From positions 1,434,080 to 1,498,079 of the forward strand of contig CACVBU010000910.1 of NCBI GenBank assembly GCA_902728285.1: a stretch of DNA of 64,000 nucleotides, read 5' to 3'. A program made the translations under genes and the position numbers. The stretch is from Clytia hemisphaerica (Eukaryota; Cnidaria; Hydrozoa; Leptothecata; Clytiidae). The notes beneath the pieces are model-generated. The model made no database searches. It was given only the letters and a program-made list of their open reading frames with translations, and was not told the DNA's origin. Below, piece by piece: positions 43,381 to 56,006 of the stretch; positions within the stretch are counted from its first letter, which is position 1, and each line of letters begins with the position of its first letter.

Positions 43381-44924
43381 AGAATCAGGAAACCGAAAAG
43401 CCGAAGGCACAAGGTAGCCTGGTAAAATCTGTATTGTGTTTAGATTCTTTTTCAAATTTGACGGATCATCACCTACGTCTTGGCCCAAATGTGCTGAATA
43501 GCCATATTTTGAAAGTCAAATTATTGGAATATTATCATATTAACAAATGCTGGTAATCAATGATAGTGGAAAGAAAATGCGAAACTGAATTGGAGGGGAT
43601 ACCGGTGATTAAAGCCTTTGACTTTTAAAACAGAGATTTGACCCAGAACAGCAGGATGGGTAGAAACGAGTAACGGAGAAGCTGGATGACTCGATCGGCT
43701 CCTTTGACGAGACTATGCAGGCAAAGAATCTTGTCAAAATCATTGAAGATGTTGTGAAGGAAAGGCACCTCGAATGACAAGCCCTTTGAAAATTTCACCA
43801 CAGGGTTATTATTAGCCTTAACTAAGGGTGACTGTATTTATTACAGACGCCTCTCCCCTTCATCGACAATTTTATTGCTCTTTTCTTTCAGCAAATACAA
43901 GATACAATTCAAGAAGTAGTTCCATGTATTACACTAGAAGATGCCATGTAAAACGCCTGAAGCAGGGGTTTTGTTATAGCGTTCCTGTCTATGAAATTGC
44001 CTTTTCTTTGATAGAATTTCCCTTTGAATCTGGATTGATTCAGACTGAGCCAGGTCAAATTGGTGTTGCGGAAGTCTTTATGGGTTTATCAACGCTGACT
44101 GGCTCCAAACCGACTTGGGTCAAAGTTTTTGAAGACTTTAATTTTTTTTCTGTCACTATGTAGACATTGCACTAAGGCGTTTAAAAACCTTTTATGACTT
44201 TATAGAAACAAAAGGGAAGCCAGTCTAAATTCAAAAACTTGTTCCCTATTTTTTCAAGGCCAAATTCGTAACCACAAGCGATTTTACTTCCTGCATATTC
44301 TTAAGAACACATAAAGACGCTTGCCGTCTACGCTTGTTGTCATAACCATTCAGCGTTCAGCATTCACGTGCACTTCAGTACGATGAGATGAAGGTTGTTG
44401 AAAGTTCGCTCTACAATCGCTGTCTGATATATTAAATTTAGTTGCCTGGGATCAAATATTTCCGTTGTAAATCTTTGAATGCAAACCAGTGCAAACTCAA
44501 AAAATAGCAAGAGTTTTTAATATTATTTTTTTACCTCGATATGCAAAGGAAGTAAGTTAGATCAAGGGCACGATTTTTTTTAATGAGTGAGAAATGGAGA
44601 TGGCTTATAATCGTTGTATGGTAAGTCTTGAGACATTTTTCGAGTTGATTACAAATAAACTGGACGTGCATTTTAGTAAACTTGAAAAAGAGACAGAATT
44701 TTGTCAAAAGTAAGTGCCAGGCGGGGATTCGATTTCCGGTTATCACTAACAAAATCATTCCGTCAAGCCAGAGGATAACAACGCTTTTGAATGAATTAAA
44801 CAAAATATATATGCACAAAACCTAAACAAGCCTTTCAATCAAGTCCTTGAAAAAAATAACTCTTACCGGCAAGTCCTACTAAAAATCAATTTAGGAGAAA
44901 TGCATTGACAACAACGAAAATTAA
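43381..44924. other. Mostly non-coding; possible decayed coding remnants
   Basis: A short stretch in one frame at about 43628-43779 reads as a plausible acidic protein segment (KLDDSIGSFDETMQAKNLVK) with an internal stop and a stop at its end. About 110 bp later a good acceptor (CTTTTCTTTCAG, ending near 43892) precedes QIQDTIQEVVPCITLEDAM and a stop. They could be fragments of one old gene. The 111-codon frame at 43828-44163 overlaps this and has no recognised domain. Nothing is seen from 44170 to 44924. Confidence 0.3.
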
Positions 44925-45720
44925 AAAACCGACCAGTCAGTCTCTTGATTACCGAAAGATTCTGATCTCAATTTGCAAATATTACAATAGATATAAGCAC
45001 CTATCTACATCTGGAGCGAAAATTACAATAAAAGCTAACAGACTGTCCATCCAACCTCTGAACAAACAAAATGAAGAAAAATAGCGCCCAAAAAAAATAA
45101 AATGGACACCTAAGACTGCTACGATCATAAAAAGCAACAAAAGTTAACAAACCGACCAGCCAACCACTCAATAAACCAAATAAAGTTAAACATTTTCAAA
45201 ATACTAGAATAAATATAAATATAATCTATTTCCTAAAAATTTGAGACAAGTGAGATCATTCATAAAAGCAACAAAAACTGAAAATCCGACCTGCCAACCG
45301 CTCAATAAACAAAATCAATATATCCAAATAAATACAACGATGAATGTAACTACTAACCAACCGCTTGATAGTGTTGAAATTATCTACAAAGTCAATAACA
45401 TAAACAAACCGACCATCCATCCTCTCAATAATCAAAAGAAAGTATGATAATTTCCTAATAAAATAATGAATATAAACAATGATTACTGACCATTCTCTAA
45501 AGAGACCGATAAGTGCTGGGATTATTTACAAAAGCAACGACCTTAACAAACTAACCTTCCAATTTCCAACTCTTTAAAAGAAAATGCAATAATTTCTAAT
45601 TATAACCATGAATAAACCCATCAAGCAGCCTCAAGCGACGCCTGTGAGTCTTTTTTCATAAAAGCAACAAACATCAACAATCCAATCACAAGCAAACATC
45701 TCAAAAAATAATGTTGCATA
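44925..45720. repeat. Degenerate tandem repeat, ~60-115-bp spacing
   Basis: Words related to AACCGACCAGCCAACCACTC with CAATAAACAAAAT recur near 44928, 45035, 45148, 45283, 45345, 45406 and 45552, often following AAAAGCAACAAA. The copies are strongly diverged. No coding potential. Confidence 0.5.
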
Positions 45721-47699
45721 TTTTCAAACATTGACGACAATCAAGTTTTTGGGTTAACATTAGACCAGTACGAGTGATCCCTTTGAAGATCCGTTGAAAT
45801 AAAAATTTCAAACGAGTTCGACTGTATAGTGTAAAAATAAATCGAGAGCACAAGTTGTCTTATCATTTTTTTCAGAATGTAAGAGTGTTGCTCGCGGTGC
45901 GACTCATCAAATTGTAAATTGTATTTTTCTTGTGATGACGATATTTCTTCCTAGTCCGAGCTCAATCGAGTCATGACATGTCTAACTTCAATTTAACCCG
46001 ATACAAGTTATCTCAAGTTACTCATTTATACATACACACGCGCATTTCTAAAAGAATTGACGAGATTGCTTTGTTGAAATTAATTTCTAACTCCTTTTCT
46101 AGGAATCTACTCATCAAAAATACATTAAACGAGATTTATAATCTCTTGCTGTTGAAATGAAAACATCAAAAACAACTGTAAACACAAAAAGTAAGATTTT
46201 TGATGACGTTGCAAATCTCCATTTGAACATGAAATAATGGTTTTCGAAAACTTGAAGTTGTTTCAATTCATTGTTATGACGTAACAGGAAAGTTTTTGCT
46301 AAATAGCCGTTTTAGGCGAGAAAAAATAATTCCAACACAGCAAGTCCATCAATGTACATCAGAATACGCTTCATTTGATGTAGAAATAGGAAACTACATA
46401 TTGATGCTAGTAGTGTCATGCCATAGTAGGTCCTAAGTCAAGGTGATGGTATAAACAACTCGGGTAGAACCCCAAATATAGCAAAAATCTCTTCAGATTT
46501 CAATGCAAAAAATTCATTGACTATGCAATCTTTGATTAACAAAATCGACGAGGAATGACGAGTACTTTGCAACTTCTGAAAATATTCTAACATAAACTTT
46601 AATTGTAAGTTAAAGCATTTTAGGGGTGTTGAATTACGTGAATTGTGCAAGTCCAGTGATTTATGTCAGGCCTCAGAAAATGAAAACCTTATAGGCTTAT
46701 ATTGAACCGAGAGCCTTTTCAGACATACAAATCAAATCAGCTTAATTGTTTAAGGAATGAGATCAATAAGATTTTCATGTTATTTTGAAGAAAAAAAACA
46801 GAAATCCAAGATCAATTTTTCGTTCGTAGCCGTCCACAAAGGGCTAAATATCGTTTGCGTCGCTCTAGTAAATTGAATACTGAAAAACGATACTGATAGT
46901 GGAATGATAAAAGAGGACATGCAAAAAGGCTGATGACTGGGGAATGAAATCTGGTAGCAGACAAATGGCTAGGAAGACTTCTGTTTCGAGATCCCTTTCC
47001 ACTGGCTACACCAATTATTACAAAAAACTATAAGGCCTATTGAATATTTAATTGAATAGATAGAAAAACAGCTGCATGGGGGATGAACAACCATTAATGA
47101 GAATGTTCTCGTGTTTGATATATTTTCTGGATCGGTCGCGGTCACAAAATGATAATTTGGTCAAAGATTTCAAAAGAAAGATTATAACGGAGCAAAACTA
47201 TTGATATTTTAAACTCTACTGGGGTGCGTCAAAACCCAAAATGTTTTGGTTATGTATTTTTGATTTTTTTTGGGGTCAATTTCAGCATTAAAATTCCAGT
47301 CGTGGGAAAATGTGTTTTACCTTGGTAAAGGATTTCAATGAGTTTCCCCGACATTAACGAGCACAGACTTCTTGTATGCAATCAAAAGCTAGCAATTTCC
47401 ATAGTATAACAAACGAAACTTAACAAAAGTTATAAAGTTTAGCTAAATCATTTTGGTTGGTGAAGTAAGGCAATCAGTTGTTAATTTCAATGATCGCTTT
47501 ATTGTAACGACTTTATTACTGTTTATTTTTATTATTACTATTTTATTAGTATATTTCCTGCATTTCATTTCATAACAGTAGAATAGCTACGAAGAAAATT
47601 TTCGTTCAATATATTCTACGTTTTTTGTTAGAGATGAAAGTAAATTTGATCTGCAGGAGTTAAAGTTTTTGCGATACATGAACACCTGAAACTTTAACA
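45721..47699. other. Non-coding stretch
   Basis: No gene, RNA or clear transposon recognised. Some of the right part (from about 47000) may be untranslated sequence of the copia remnant, but no LTR pair could be found. Confidence 0.4.
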
Positions 47700-48415
47700 T
47701 GCTGCTGAAATTTCAGCTGAAACAAACAAGATGGCTTCAATTCTTTCACAAACGTTCAATGTCACTTATCATGCGAGATTTCAGGGATAATGACAGGAAA
47801 GCACTTACAATTCTGAAAAAATCGTGTAAGCTCCAGTAAAACAACGATTATAACTTTGTACACCCACAAATTGAGTTCAGTGAGTAAGAGAAAACCGACT
47901 CCATCACAGATTATATTCTACAAGCCAAGTTTACTGTTATTGCCGTTTGGACTGCCAGAGAAACCGTGAGTGATGGGCGTCTTGTTGTCATAGTGGCTAA
48001 ATGACTGTACAAACCCTTTATTGCCGTCACTAGTCAGCCTGAAACTATCATAAAACGACTTTCAAAAATTCAAGCAAGCCCTCAAAAACGAGGATACGAG
48101 CAAATGGGAAAACATCAATGTCAAACGTCAATGTACCTGATACCGATTCTGTTATTAAATTCGAAACTTGTAAAAATCCCCTTGTTTTAACTGTAAAGGC
48201 ACAGGATACAAATCGTCACAATGCCATAAACCAAGAAAACTAAAGGATAACAACAAAGCCGTTCTGTATGTTTCACAGTAATGAAACTTCGAGGAAAACA
48301 AAACAGTGACAAAGTATCACTGAAGAATGCAGTGAGCATTTTATCAGCCACTTACTTCCGTACAGATGCCATGTACAATGCATCAAAATCGCACATTGCA
48401 GATTTAGAACACAAT

Positions 48416-48670
48416 ACCGGGTAGTCCAAAAAAAGTGTCCATAAAATTCATTTTTTGACGTAGCTTGTTTTTGTGGGTCTATTGACTTGAAATTTGGTAC
48501 AGGCAATCTTTAGCATAACTCTGAGCACCCCTCAAAATTTCATTCTCAGAAAACAATTTTTCGAAAAGTTACAAACATTTATATCTGCATTTTTTGGGAG
48601 GTATGTGTCACCCACTTATCAAAGGCCCTAAGAAATTAGAAATTTGATGCAAAAAGAGCTACTTTGTTGG
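48416..48670. mobile_element. Mariner-end-like fragment in the copia remnant
   Basis: It begins TACCGGGTAGTCC-AAAAAAAGTG, resembling the CCGGGT ends of the TA-duplication MITE at 40805. No matching right end was found, so the length is a guess. It replaces copia coding sequence. Confidence 0.35.
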
Positions 48671-50090
48671 ATAAGACCGTGAGAGTCAAACCAACCGAAA
48701 AGTCACCAACCGAAACCAGAAAAAAACTCATTCCGAACATGGCACTCCTGAACCACGAAATGCCTACTCTTTGTGAAACCATTAACCACTACCATAAAGT
48801 GAGGACAGCTAAAAAACATTGATTCTATCATGTTGATTCTATCAACAACGACCATTTCTACTACATGTTGAATGCTCAGTAAACCTACTCTTAGGTTCCG
48901 AAAATTTTCCAACCCCCCCGGACCTTATTAGGTCCCCCCGTTTATTAATTTTTTAATTTTTTTTCAACTTTCAAAGAGAAGGTCTCTTATTCTGCTCTAA
49001 ATAGCCAGATTTTAGTCTATATTTACCTTATTTTTGGGTTTTCGTAATTACAATTTCCAACCACCCAAGCAATTAGGTTTATTAAAATTTTGAAAATTTT
49101 CCAACCCCCCCCCCGTTTATTTGGAACCTTACAGTAACAGGAAGCCATGCGCAGTCCAGATTCACAAAATGGCCAATTGTGCAATGGACAATCAAACTGC
49201 TTTAATACAACTGCTCATAGACTTCGACAGAACTACTTCAATACCAATCCTTATGGTGGCAATGGGTTTCAATGCCTGTTAATGAAAATACTGAATCCCA
49301 GCCTTTAAAGCCAGATATGTCGCAAAGAGATACTCTCAAATCTAAGGAATTCATTACAGCAAAGCGTTTTTCCCAACAGCTCGCATTGCATCTGTCAGAA
49401 CCGTCTTGCAAATTACAGCATAGAGCGACCTTTTACTTCCCCAGATGGATTTTAAAAACGCTCATCTTCATACTCCAATCGTTGAAGGCGTCTGCGTTAC
49501 ACAAGCCAAAGGACGTGAAACATCCAAAAAGATAGGGGAGCTGAAAGGTCATTTTACGGATTGAAACAAAGTGGTTGAATTTGCACAACCATCTTCATGA
49601 TTACCTAGTGAATGACTTTAACCCGCCTGTAAAACACCATGTGAGCAAAATCTCAAAGCTTTGAACAACTCAAACGCCAAGGTGAGTGACAATTCATAAA
49701 ACAACGAATTGATTGGAAGTCTTATTTATGCTATCACATGCACAAAACTAGATATCAATTTCGTCCTCACTAAGTTATACCAGCATTCATCTTGGCCAGA
49801 AACAGTAGATCACTCAACGCTCAAAAAGGTACTCCAATACTTCAATGGAAACGTTTGATATACCGTAAATCACAATCTAACGTTTTTTGTTACCCTGATT
49901 GGACATCTTAAGTCAGTGACCACCGAAGTATCACTGGTTACCATATAAACACCGCAATGGTTGACTGATCAGCTGGAAACCTACCAAGTAGAGTGCGTTT
50001 TGTTATTCATCACATGCAAATAGACCATTCACCTCAGGCGTCTGGTGAATGAATTCGTTAATCATGATAAGACTACCACCACCACCACTA

Positions 50091-50340
50091 AAGGAAGAAA
50101 TTTTGGGGGAAAGAAAATTTGGCGGATTTGGCATTTTGAAAATATGATCTCTTTTAAGGTGTTTTTGCTATTTTTTCGCTGTTTTGACGCCATCTTAAGG
50201 TTAAATTTTTAAGCGACCGCCAAATTAAATTCCCACCAAATTTAGTTTTTTCGTCCATCCGCCAAATTAAATTCCCTCTGAAAAAACTTTTTTGGCCATC
50301 CGCCAAATTAAATTCCCGCCAAAATTTCTTCCTTTAAGGT
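50091..50340. mobile_element. 250-bp MITE of the TTAA/GGAAGAAATTT family
   Basis: Ends AAAGGAAGAAATTTTGG and, inversely, AAAATTTCTTCCTTTAAGG. The right ~100 bp are nearly identical to 3755-3858. It lies inside the copia RNase H remnant, so it inserted after the copia element. The flanking TTAA is intact only on the right. Confidence 0.7.
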
Positions 50341-50530
50341 ATCTATTAGCAAAAACGACAACCAAGGTGCTTTATTTCTAATCGAAAATCTTGTTAAACA
50401 GCCGTCGAATCAGCTTGTCAAACATGTCGAAAAGAAATAACTCTCCTTAACTCGAGTTGAGTTACATCGTCGCTGATGTCGTCGCAAAATCACTTAAGAG
50501 ACATCTTTTGATTGAACTTCTTTTAAGACA

Positions 50531-51114
50531 AAAAAAATAACAGAACAAAGTCAGTCAACCTATAAAGGGCATATTAGTTTATGTTACAATTTCCTTAATA
50601 TTGTTGTCTCTATATAGCATAGGTGTTTTCTTTCTGTATTTTTTTCATAAATGTAGACTAGTTTTTTTGCAGATACGTATCTCACGGGTGTGAATTTGGC
50701 TCAACCAGCTGATTGTTTTATCTACGAACTCGCTTATATTTGAATGTCGTAAGATACTCTTAAAGCCCGAGTCACTGGTAGGCAGGGTTTCAGGTTAAAG
50801 GTTCATTTTATTGACTTTTTATGTATAACTTTCTGTTTGTTCTTTTTCTTTAAAGGGGGAGGGGAGGAAGAGTCACCAATGCTTTTTAGTTTCAGTTGAT
50901 TTGTTTGATGTTGTTTTGTCAACATGCATCCTTGCAAATGAGGCGAGTAAAGCCCAACAAAGAGGTCAAGCCTTCAAGAACCTGCCTTGAAGTGACAGTA
51001 CAATCTCCTAGATTCAACCTTGCTTAATCTGTCCCAGTTCCCAATCACACTAGAAGAATTGATTCAAAGAGACTGAGTACGACGAGTCTAAAAATGAGAA
51101 AATTTCCACCCTTC
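50531..51114. other. Non-coding stretch after the copia remnant
   Basis: No gene seen. It may include the right LTR of the copia element but no partner copy was found upstream. Confidence 0.35.
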
Positions 51115-51230
51115 CAGCTGTCTGTCTGCCTAACTGTCTCTCTGTCTGTCCGTCTGTCTGTCTGACTGTCTGCCTGACTGTCTGCCTGACTGTCTGCCTG
51201 ACTGTCTGCTTGTCTGCCTGCCTGTCAACC
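51115..51230. repeat. (CTGN)n tetranucleotide microsatellite
   Basis: CTGT, CTGC and CTGA units alternate for about 115 bp, with an 8-bp higher period (TGTCTGCC / TGACTGTC) in the centre. Confidence 0.9.
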
Positions 51231-51643
51231 TAACCTATCTTAGAAGCCTGTTTAGTCTAGTAGACAATGTGAACAGCTTCCTTCCTAAATTGCCAATGAT
51301 CACCTTTTATTCTAACCAAACTAGTTTCACTATCACCTAGTCTGATTAGCATGTAAACTTACCTGACACAACACACTTATGTAACTTTCTAATCTTAAAC
51401 TGAGTGCAAAATATCTGGAACACCTAGTGTACTTAACCTAGATTAAGCTAATTAAACATCTGGCCTAACAGGCCTTTCTTAATTAAAGCTTACAGTATAA
51501 GCATATATGAGTTTTTATTATTTCCTCATCGGGTCTTGGGTCTTGGAACTTGAAAAACAGTTTCTGCCAAGCTTAGTTGGTTTAGCTCAAAGACCCTTAG
51601 TAGAAGGTCCATTTTTAAGTTGTTTTCTTTGTTTGACAACAAG
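51231..51643. other. AT-rich non-coding stretch
   Basis: Nothing recognised. Confidence 0.4.
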
Positions 51644-52306
51644 CAACATGCTGAATGGACCTACCTGATGATGAGAATCAAATAAAAATAGGACAAGTAG
51701 CAAGAGAGTAAGAAATTGTAGTGAACAGTCCAAAAAATTAGAAAAAACTAATGAAGCAATTTCACACAAAGTCCAGAAAACCCCATTTTTAGGCACATTA
51801 TGGCCCAAAAAGATTATATTTGGAAAATCGGCCTTCATCAGATTTTAAATATTACCATTTTACATCAAAGTGAAAAAAAGGAGAAAGAAATTTCAATTCA
51901 ATCGCGAGGAATGCCCTTTTTCCCTAAACATGACATAGGAGAGAATTTCCCAAAATAGGAAAATCCGATTTTTACGGCCAAAAAATATTTTCCGAAAAAA
52001 CTGCTTGAGCCAGTTTTTAGAGAACCTTGCCCTCCATCTTTATGCAAAAAAATCAGAAAAAACTAATGAAGCAATTTCATCCCACTTTACTTTTGGGCAC
52101 TTTTTGGCCCAAATTTGCCCAAAAACTTTTGTTTTTGAAAATCGGGCTCCGTCACTTTTTTGGAATCAACATTTTGCATCACTGTGCAAAAAATCAGAAA
52201 AAACTAATGAGCCAATCACGAGAAAAGCTGCTAACAGACGAACGGACGGACGAACGAACGAACATCGGTTAATTTAAAGGACCTCCACCCACCGGGGTAG
52301 GTCAAA
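51644..52306. mobile_element. GGACCTACC-family element, diverged copy 3
   Basis: The left end reads AAGCAACATGCTGAAT then GGACCTACC, and the right end GGTTAATTTAAAGGACCTCC, ACCCACCGGGGTAGGTC. Shared interior words are ATCAGAAAAAACTAATGA, ATCGGGCTCCGTCAC and TCACGAGAAAAG. It is much more diverged than copies 1 and 2. Confidence 0.55.
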
Positions 52307-52584
52307 AAATTGATTGTACATAATAGTTCTTGTTCTTGGAGACGAGTTCTTCAAATTGGGTCATTTGTCCAATTTGGTCGAATTTTTGTCTCCTGGAAAT
52401 GAGTGACACATCTTCAAAATGCCAATCTTCGAGGCCCATCGGTAAATTTTGTCGAAAATGGTGACGTCAATATTAGCATTTTTGAAGATGTATCAGTTCA
52501 TTGCCAGGAGACTAAAACTCCACCAAATTGACCCCACTGTAGAGACCTAAATCTTCAAGATACTTTTAGTAAACAGGTTTATTA

Positions 52585-52756
52585 AGGGAGTGGTCAGAAA
52601 GTATCTACTAGGGGGTGGAGGATTCTGATTGGGGGGGGGGGGTGTCACAAAAATTCATATCTTTATTTTTGAGGATATCAAAGGGGTGTGCATTTTTTTG
52701 GATTTTTTAAAAATACCTTCCACCCAACCCTAGTAGATACTTTCTGCCCACTCCCT
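52585..52756. mobile_element. 172-bp MITE with ~35-bp inverted ends
   Basis: Ends AGGGAGTGGTCAGAAAGTAT and, inversely, ATACTTTCTGCCCACTCCCT. Left flank TTAA, right flank TAAA, compatible with a decayed TTAA duplication. The interior has a G-run. Confidence 0.65.
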
Positions 52757-53039
52757 AAAAAGAACTAATTTCATAAATCGTCCTTCTATGGGTCTTTAAG
52801 CTAAAATTAGCCCCAATCAATCAATACAAACATTTTTCCTGTTTTTCCAGCTTGGCAAAAACTGGTTTTGATGTTTCAAGATACCATGCGATGAGAAAAT
52901 GTAATAAAAACCCGTATAAACTTCGTTCAAGGATTTAATAAGACTGCCCCCAGTCTACCACTCTACTTAATACGATAACGAATAACATTCTTTGCTTCAA
53001 CAAGTGATATTGTTTTTTTAATTTTATTTTCTCATTTTA

Positions 53040-53770
53040 TGGTGCCTTGGGACTTCAAACCAGTTTTTGAAAAGCCGAGGAAAATCTTTTCATGGGCCTT
53101 GAAAGGGGCAGGGTCCTTTTTGCCTAGAGATACCCTTAGGAAGCCAATTTCTGGAGTGCCTTATTGACAAAAACTAATTATAACATCTGATATAAGGCTT
53201 GAAGAGCAGATCTCCAAAATTGGGTCATGTGTCTCATTTGCTCGAGTCAGTCACAGGAAATGGACGTTACATCTCAAAAAAATGCAAATTTTCATGCTGA
53301 CGTCAGCATTTTTGAGACCATCTTTGAAAAAAAATATTACTCTCAGCAGACGCATCTCGAAAAGTAACATCGATCATAGGTGTAGTTTATATGTTTTCCA
53401 CGGCTAGATCTTGAGATATTTGGGTTTGCAATTTTGCTGACTCGGCGCTTTTGGCCTTTTTCTTCTGAATCAGCAGAACTTCAGACTCAAATATCTTAAG
53501 ATCTAACCATGGAGACCTTTTAAACTACCTAATTAATAGTACTCTTCCAGATGCGTCTGTTGAAAGTAATTTTTTTTCGTCAAAACTGTTCTCAAAAATA
53601 CCGACGTCAGCAAAGAAATTAGCATTTTGAAGACGTATCGTCCATTTCCGGGGGCTTAGTTGAGTTTGTCAGTAAGGAACTTCAGAATTGACTTTTAAGT
53701 GTCTCTCGGCCAAAACTGGTTTTGAAGTCCAAAGGGACCATGTAATGAGAAAGTAAAATAAAAACCCATA
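53040..53770. repeat. Inverted-repeat region (foldback element)
   Basis: The left end ATGGTGCCTTGGGACTTCAA, ACCAGTTTTTG is inverse to AAAACTGGTTTTGAAGTCC and GGGACCAT at about 53715-53742. Inner words (TGACGTCAGCATTTTTGAGA; CAGACGCATCTCGAA) also recur inverted. A third related end lies at about 52857-52900. No ORF. Confidence 0.55.
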
Positions 53771-54851
53771 TATACTATTTGTTAATGTACCAACCAAGTT
53801 TGCAACTGGACTAACTGTCTTACCACCTTTACTGTCTAGCAAACATCCTATTAATATTGTATTAATAACTTATTTTACGCACTATACTTGACTACCTAAT
53901 ACAACAAACTAAGAATACCTCTTTTAAACAAATTGCCCAATTTTCTAGGCTTTCAAGTTTACTATACTTAACTCACCAGCAACCCAGTCCACCTTATATT
54001 TTCTCAGTGTAACTTCCCTTAAACCTCCTATCTAGCCTTCTTTTACAAGCTACTAAATAAAAGTCTCTTCCAAAATTATTGCCAGTCCGTGTACAATTTC
54101 ATACATTGCTCCCCAAGAAGAAAAACTACAATAAAAAGATATACTTCACTGGAAAGATAATTTCAAGTAGATTACTTTAAGGTTTTATAATCTTTCAACA
54201 CTTCAAAAATGAAGAGGAAAGAACAATTTTCCACTATACCTAAAGTTTTTAAATTTACAGTTTTCTCAAACTTTAAACTTTTCTGCTTTCAAATATGTAT
54301 TCAGATTATGCTGAACAAAACTTTATTATGAATACATATTTGAAATCAGTGAAGTTTAAAGCTTCAGGGAAGTGTAAATTTAAGATTTTTGATAGAGTGG
54401 AAAAATTATTTTATTTTGTTTTCATTTTTGATGTTCTTGCAAGATTTTAAGGCCGTAAAATAATCTGGTCAAAATTTTCTTTCTAGCAAGGTCTCACTTT
54501 TCATGATATAATCTTTCCTTCCAGAGCAATGTCAGAAAATGCGCAGACTGCCAAATTTTCGGAACAGACTTTATTTTTCTTTGAAACTTGCCTCGTCTTG
54601 TTCTACCTAAATGAGAGTAGCAGCCTAGTCTATGTGATCTTCCATTCCCATTAGATAATCCCTACACAACCCCATAAATAACCAGTAACTATACATAAGT
54701 AAAATACCCGACTTAACCCCTTATCCCCACAATGTAACTCTCCTTCTCTATCTTGATTGTACTATTCAACTTAACCATCTAATCTCTTAACTATTCTATT
54801 CCATCCAACACTACTCGACTACCCCTCTTCTAGCCCATGTATCACGCTATA
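53771..54851. other. Non-coding stretch with a foldback at 54145-54535
   Basis: Long but diverged inverse similarity is centred near 54310 (TCAAATATGTATTCA / TGAATACATATTTGA are the best inner arms), extending to about 54145 and 54535. Elsewhere CT-rich non-coding sequence. Confidence 0.5.
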
Positions 54852-54853
54852 TA

Positions 54854-55479
54854 GTAGGGGGCCAAGTCTCAGGTCCCGTGGCAACTTTTATAGGAAACCA
54901 AAATAGTGACGCCATAGGCAAAAATGCAAGGGAAAATAATGGGTAGAGAAATAGCTTATTTTTAAAAGTCAAAAAAAAAGAAAATGATTGGTACCATCTG
55001 ATAGAGCATGAAATTCTGAGCAAAAAAATATATTACAACAACTCTCTGACTATAGCACACAAAGAAATACAGCTGCTTTAAGACCAACTAACTGTCAGCT
55101 CTACTGTGATTTTGACGTCAAATCTTGTCTTGGTCGTACTGACGTTGGTATGTTTTTAAACTTCAAGCGGCTGTATTTCTTTGTGTGTTTTAGTTAGAGA
55201 GTTGTTGTAATACATTTTTTTGCTCAAAATTTCATGCTCTATCTGATGGTACCAATCATTTTCGTTTACTTTGACTTTCGAAAATAAGCTATTTTTCTAC
55301 CCTTTATTTTCCTTTGCAGTTTTGCCTATGGCGTCACTATTTTGTTCACAAAAGATTTTCCCAGGCCTTAAAAATTTGACTCTTCTCAAAAAATTTTAAT
55401 TATATACTAAACTTTGAAATGGAAAGGCTTCGTTTAGTCCTATAAAAGTTGCCATGGGACCTGAGACTTGGCCCCCTAC
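54854..55479. mobile_element. 626-bp foldback MITE with TA duplication
   Basis: Ends GTAGGGGGCCAAGTCTCAGG and its inverse CCTGAGACTTGGCCCCCTAC, flanked by TA on both sides (54852-54853, 55480-55481). The arms stay inverse for most of the length, for example CATCTGATAGAGCATGAAAT and its inverse near 55235. Probable Tc1/mariner-type non-autonomous element. Confidence 0.75.
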
Positions 55480-55523
55480 TAATATAACACTAATCAACTA
55501 AACGACGAGTATATAACTTGACC

Positions 55524-56006
55524 ATCCTAGTAATCCTTAATTCATCCAATTCAACATTGCTACCTTACTGATCAGCTAGTCTATGTAACTCCACTGTCTT
55601 ACTCACCCCTGAACTATCCAATCCAATACTGCTTCAGCAACTAAACCAGTCCGTTTAACTCAAATGTCTAATTAATCCAACTTTGCCATCCTAGTAATCC
55701 TTAATTCATCCAATCCAACATTGCTGCCTTACTGACCAGCTAGTCTATGTAACTCCACTGTCTTACTCACCCCTGAACTATCCAATCCAATACTGCTTCA
55801 GCAACTAACCGGTCCATTTAACTCAAATGTCTAATTAATCCAACTACGCCATCCTAGTAATCCTTAATTCATCCAATCCAACATTGCTACCTTACTGACC
55901 AGCTAGTCTATGTAACTCCACTGTCTTACTCACCCCTGAACTATCCAATCCAATACTGCTTCAGCAACTAACCAGTCTGTTTAACTCAAATGTCTAATTA
56001 ATCCAA
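55524..56006. repeat. Three-copy ~162-bp tandem repeat
   Basis: CATCCTAGTAATCCTTAATT begins at about 55525, 55688 and 55849. The copies differ by only a few bases. Units contain TACTGCTTCAGCAACTAA and CCAGCTAGTCTATGTAACTC; the last word also appears outside the array near 56109. Confidence 0.88.

Larger units (their letters stand above)
47700..50530 (+). pseudogene. Decayed Ty1/copia retrotransposon (Gag and RT/RNase H remnants)
   Basis: Gag: about 47890-48060 reads DSITDYILQAKFTVIAVW and ETVSDGRLVV in one frame, like UBN2-type copia Gag. A zinc knuckle follows at 48183-48224 (CFNCKGTGYKSSQC; the usual His is Tyr). RT: about 49382-49505 contains SVRTVLQITA, stop, PQMDFKNAHLHTPI and VCVTQA. 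The region 49690-49860 reads NNELIGSLIYAITCTKLDIN and HSTLKKVLQYFNGNV. RNase H: SITGYHINTAMVD and DNQGALFLIENLVKQP (from about 50355), interrupted by a MITE at 50091-50340. Stops and shifts are frequent and most of protease and integrase is missing. Total length is about half the normal element. I found no LTRs. Confidence 0.75.
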
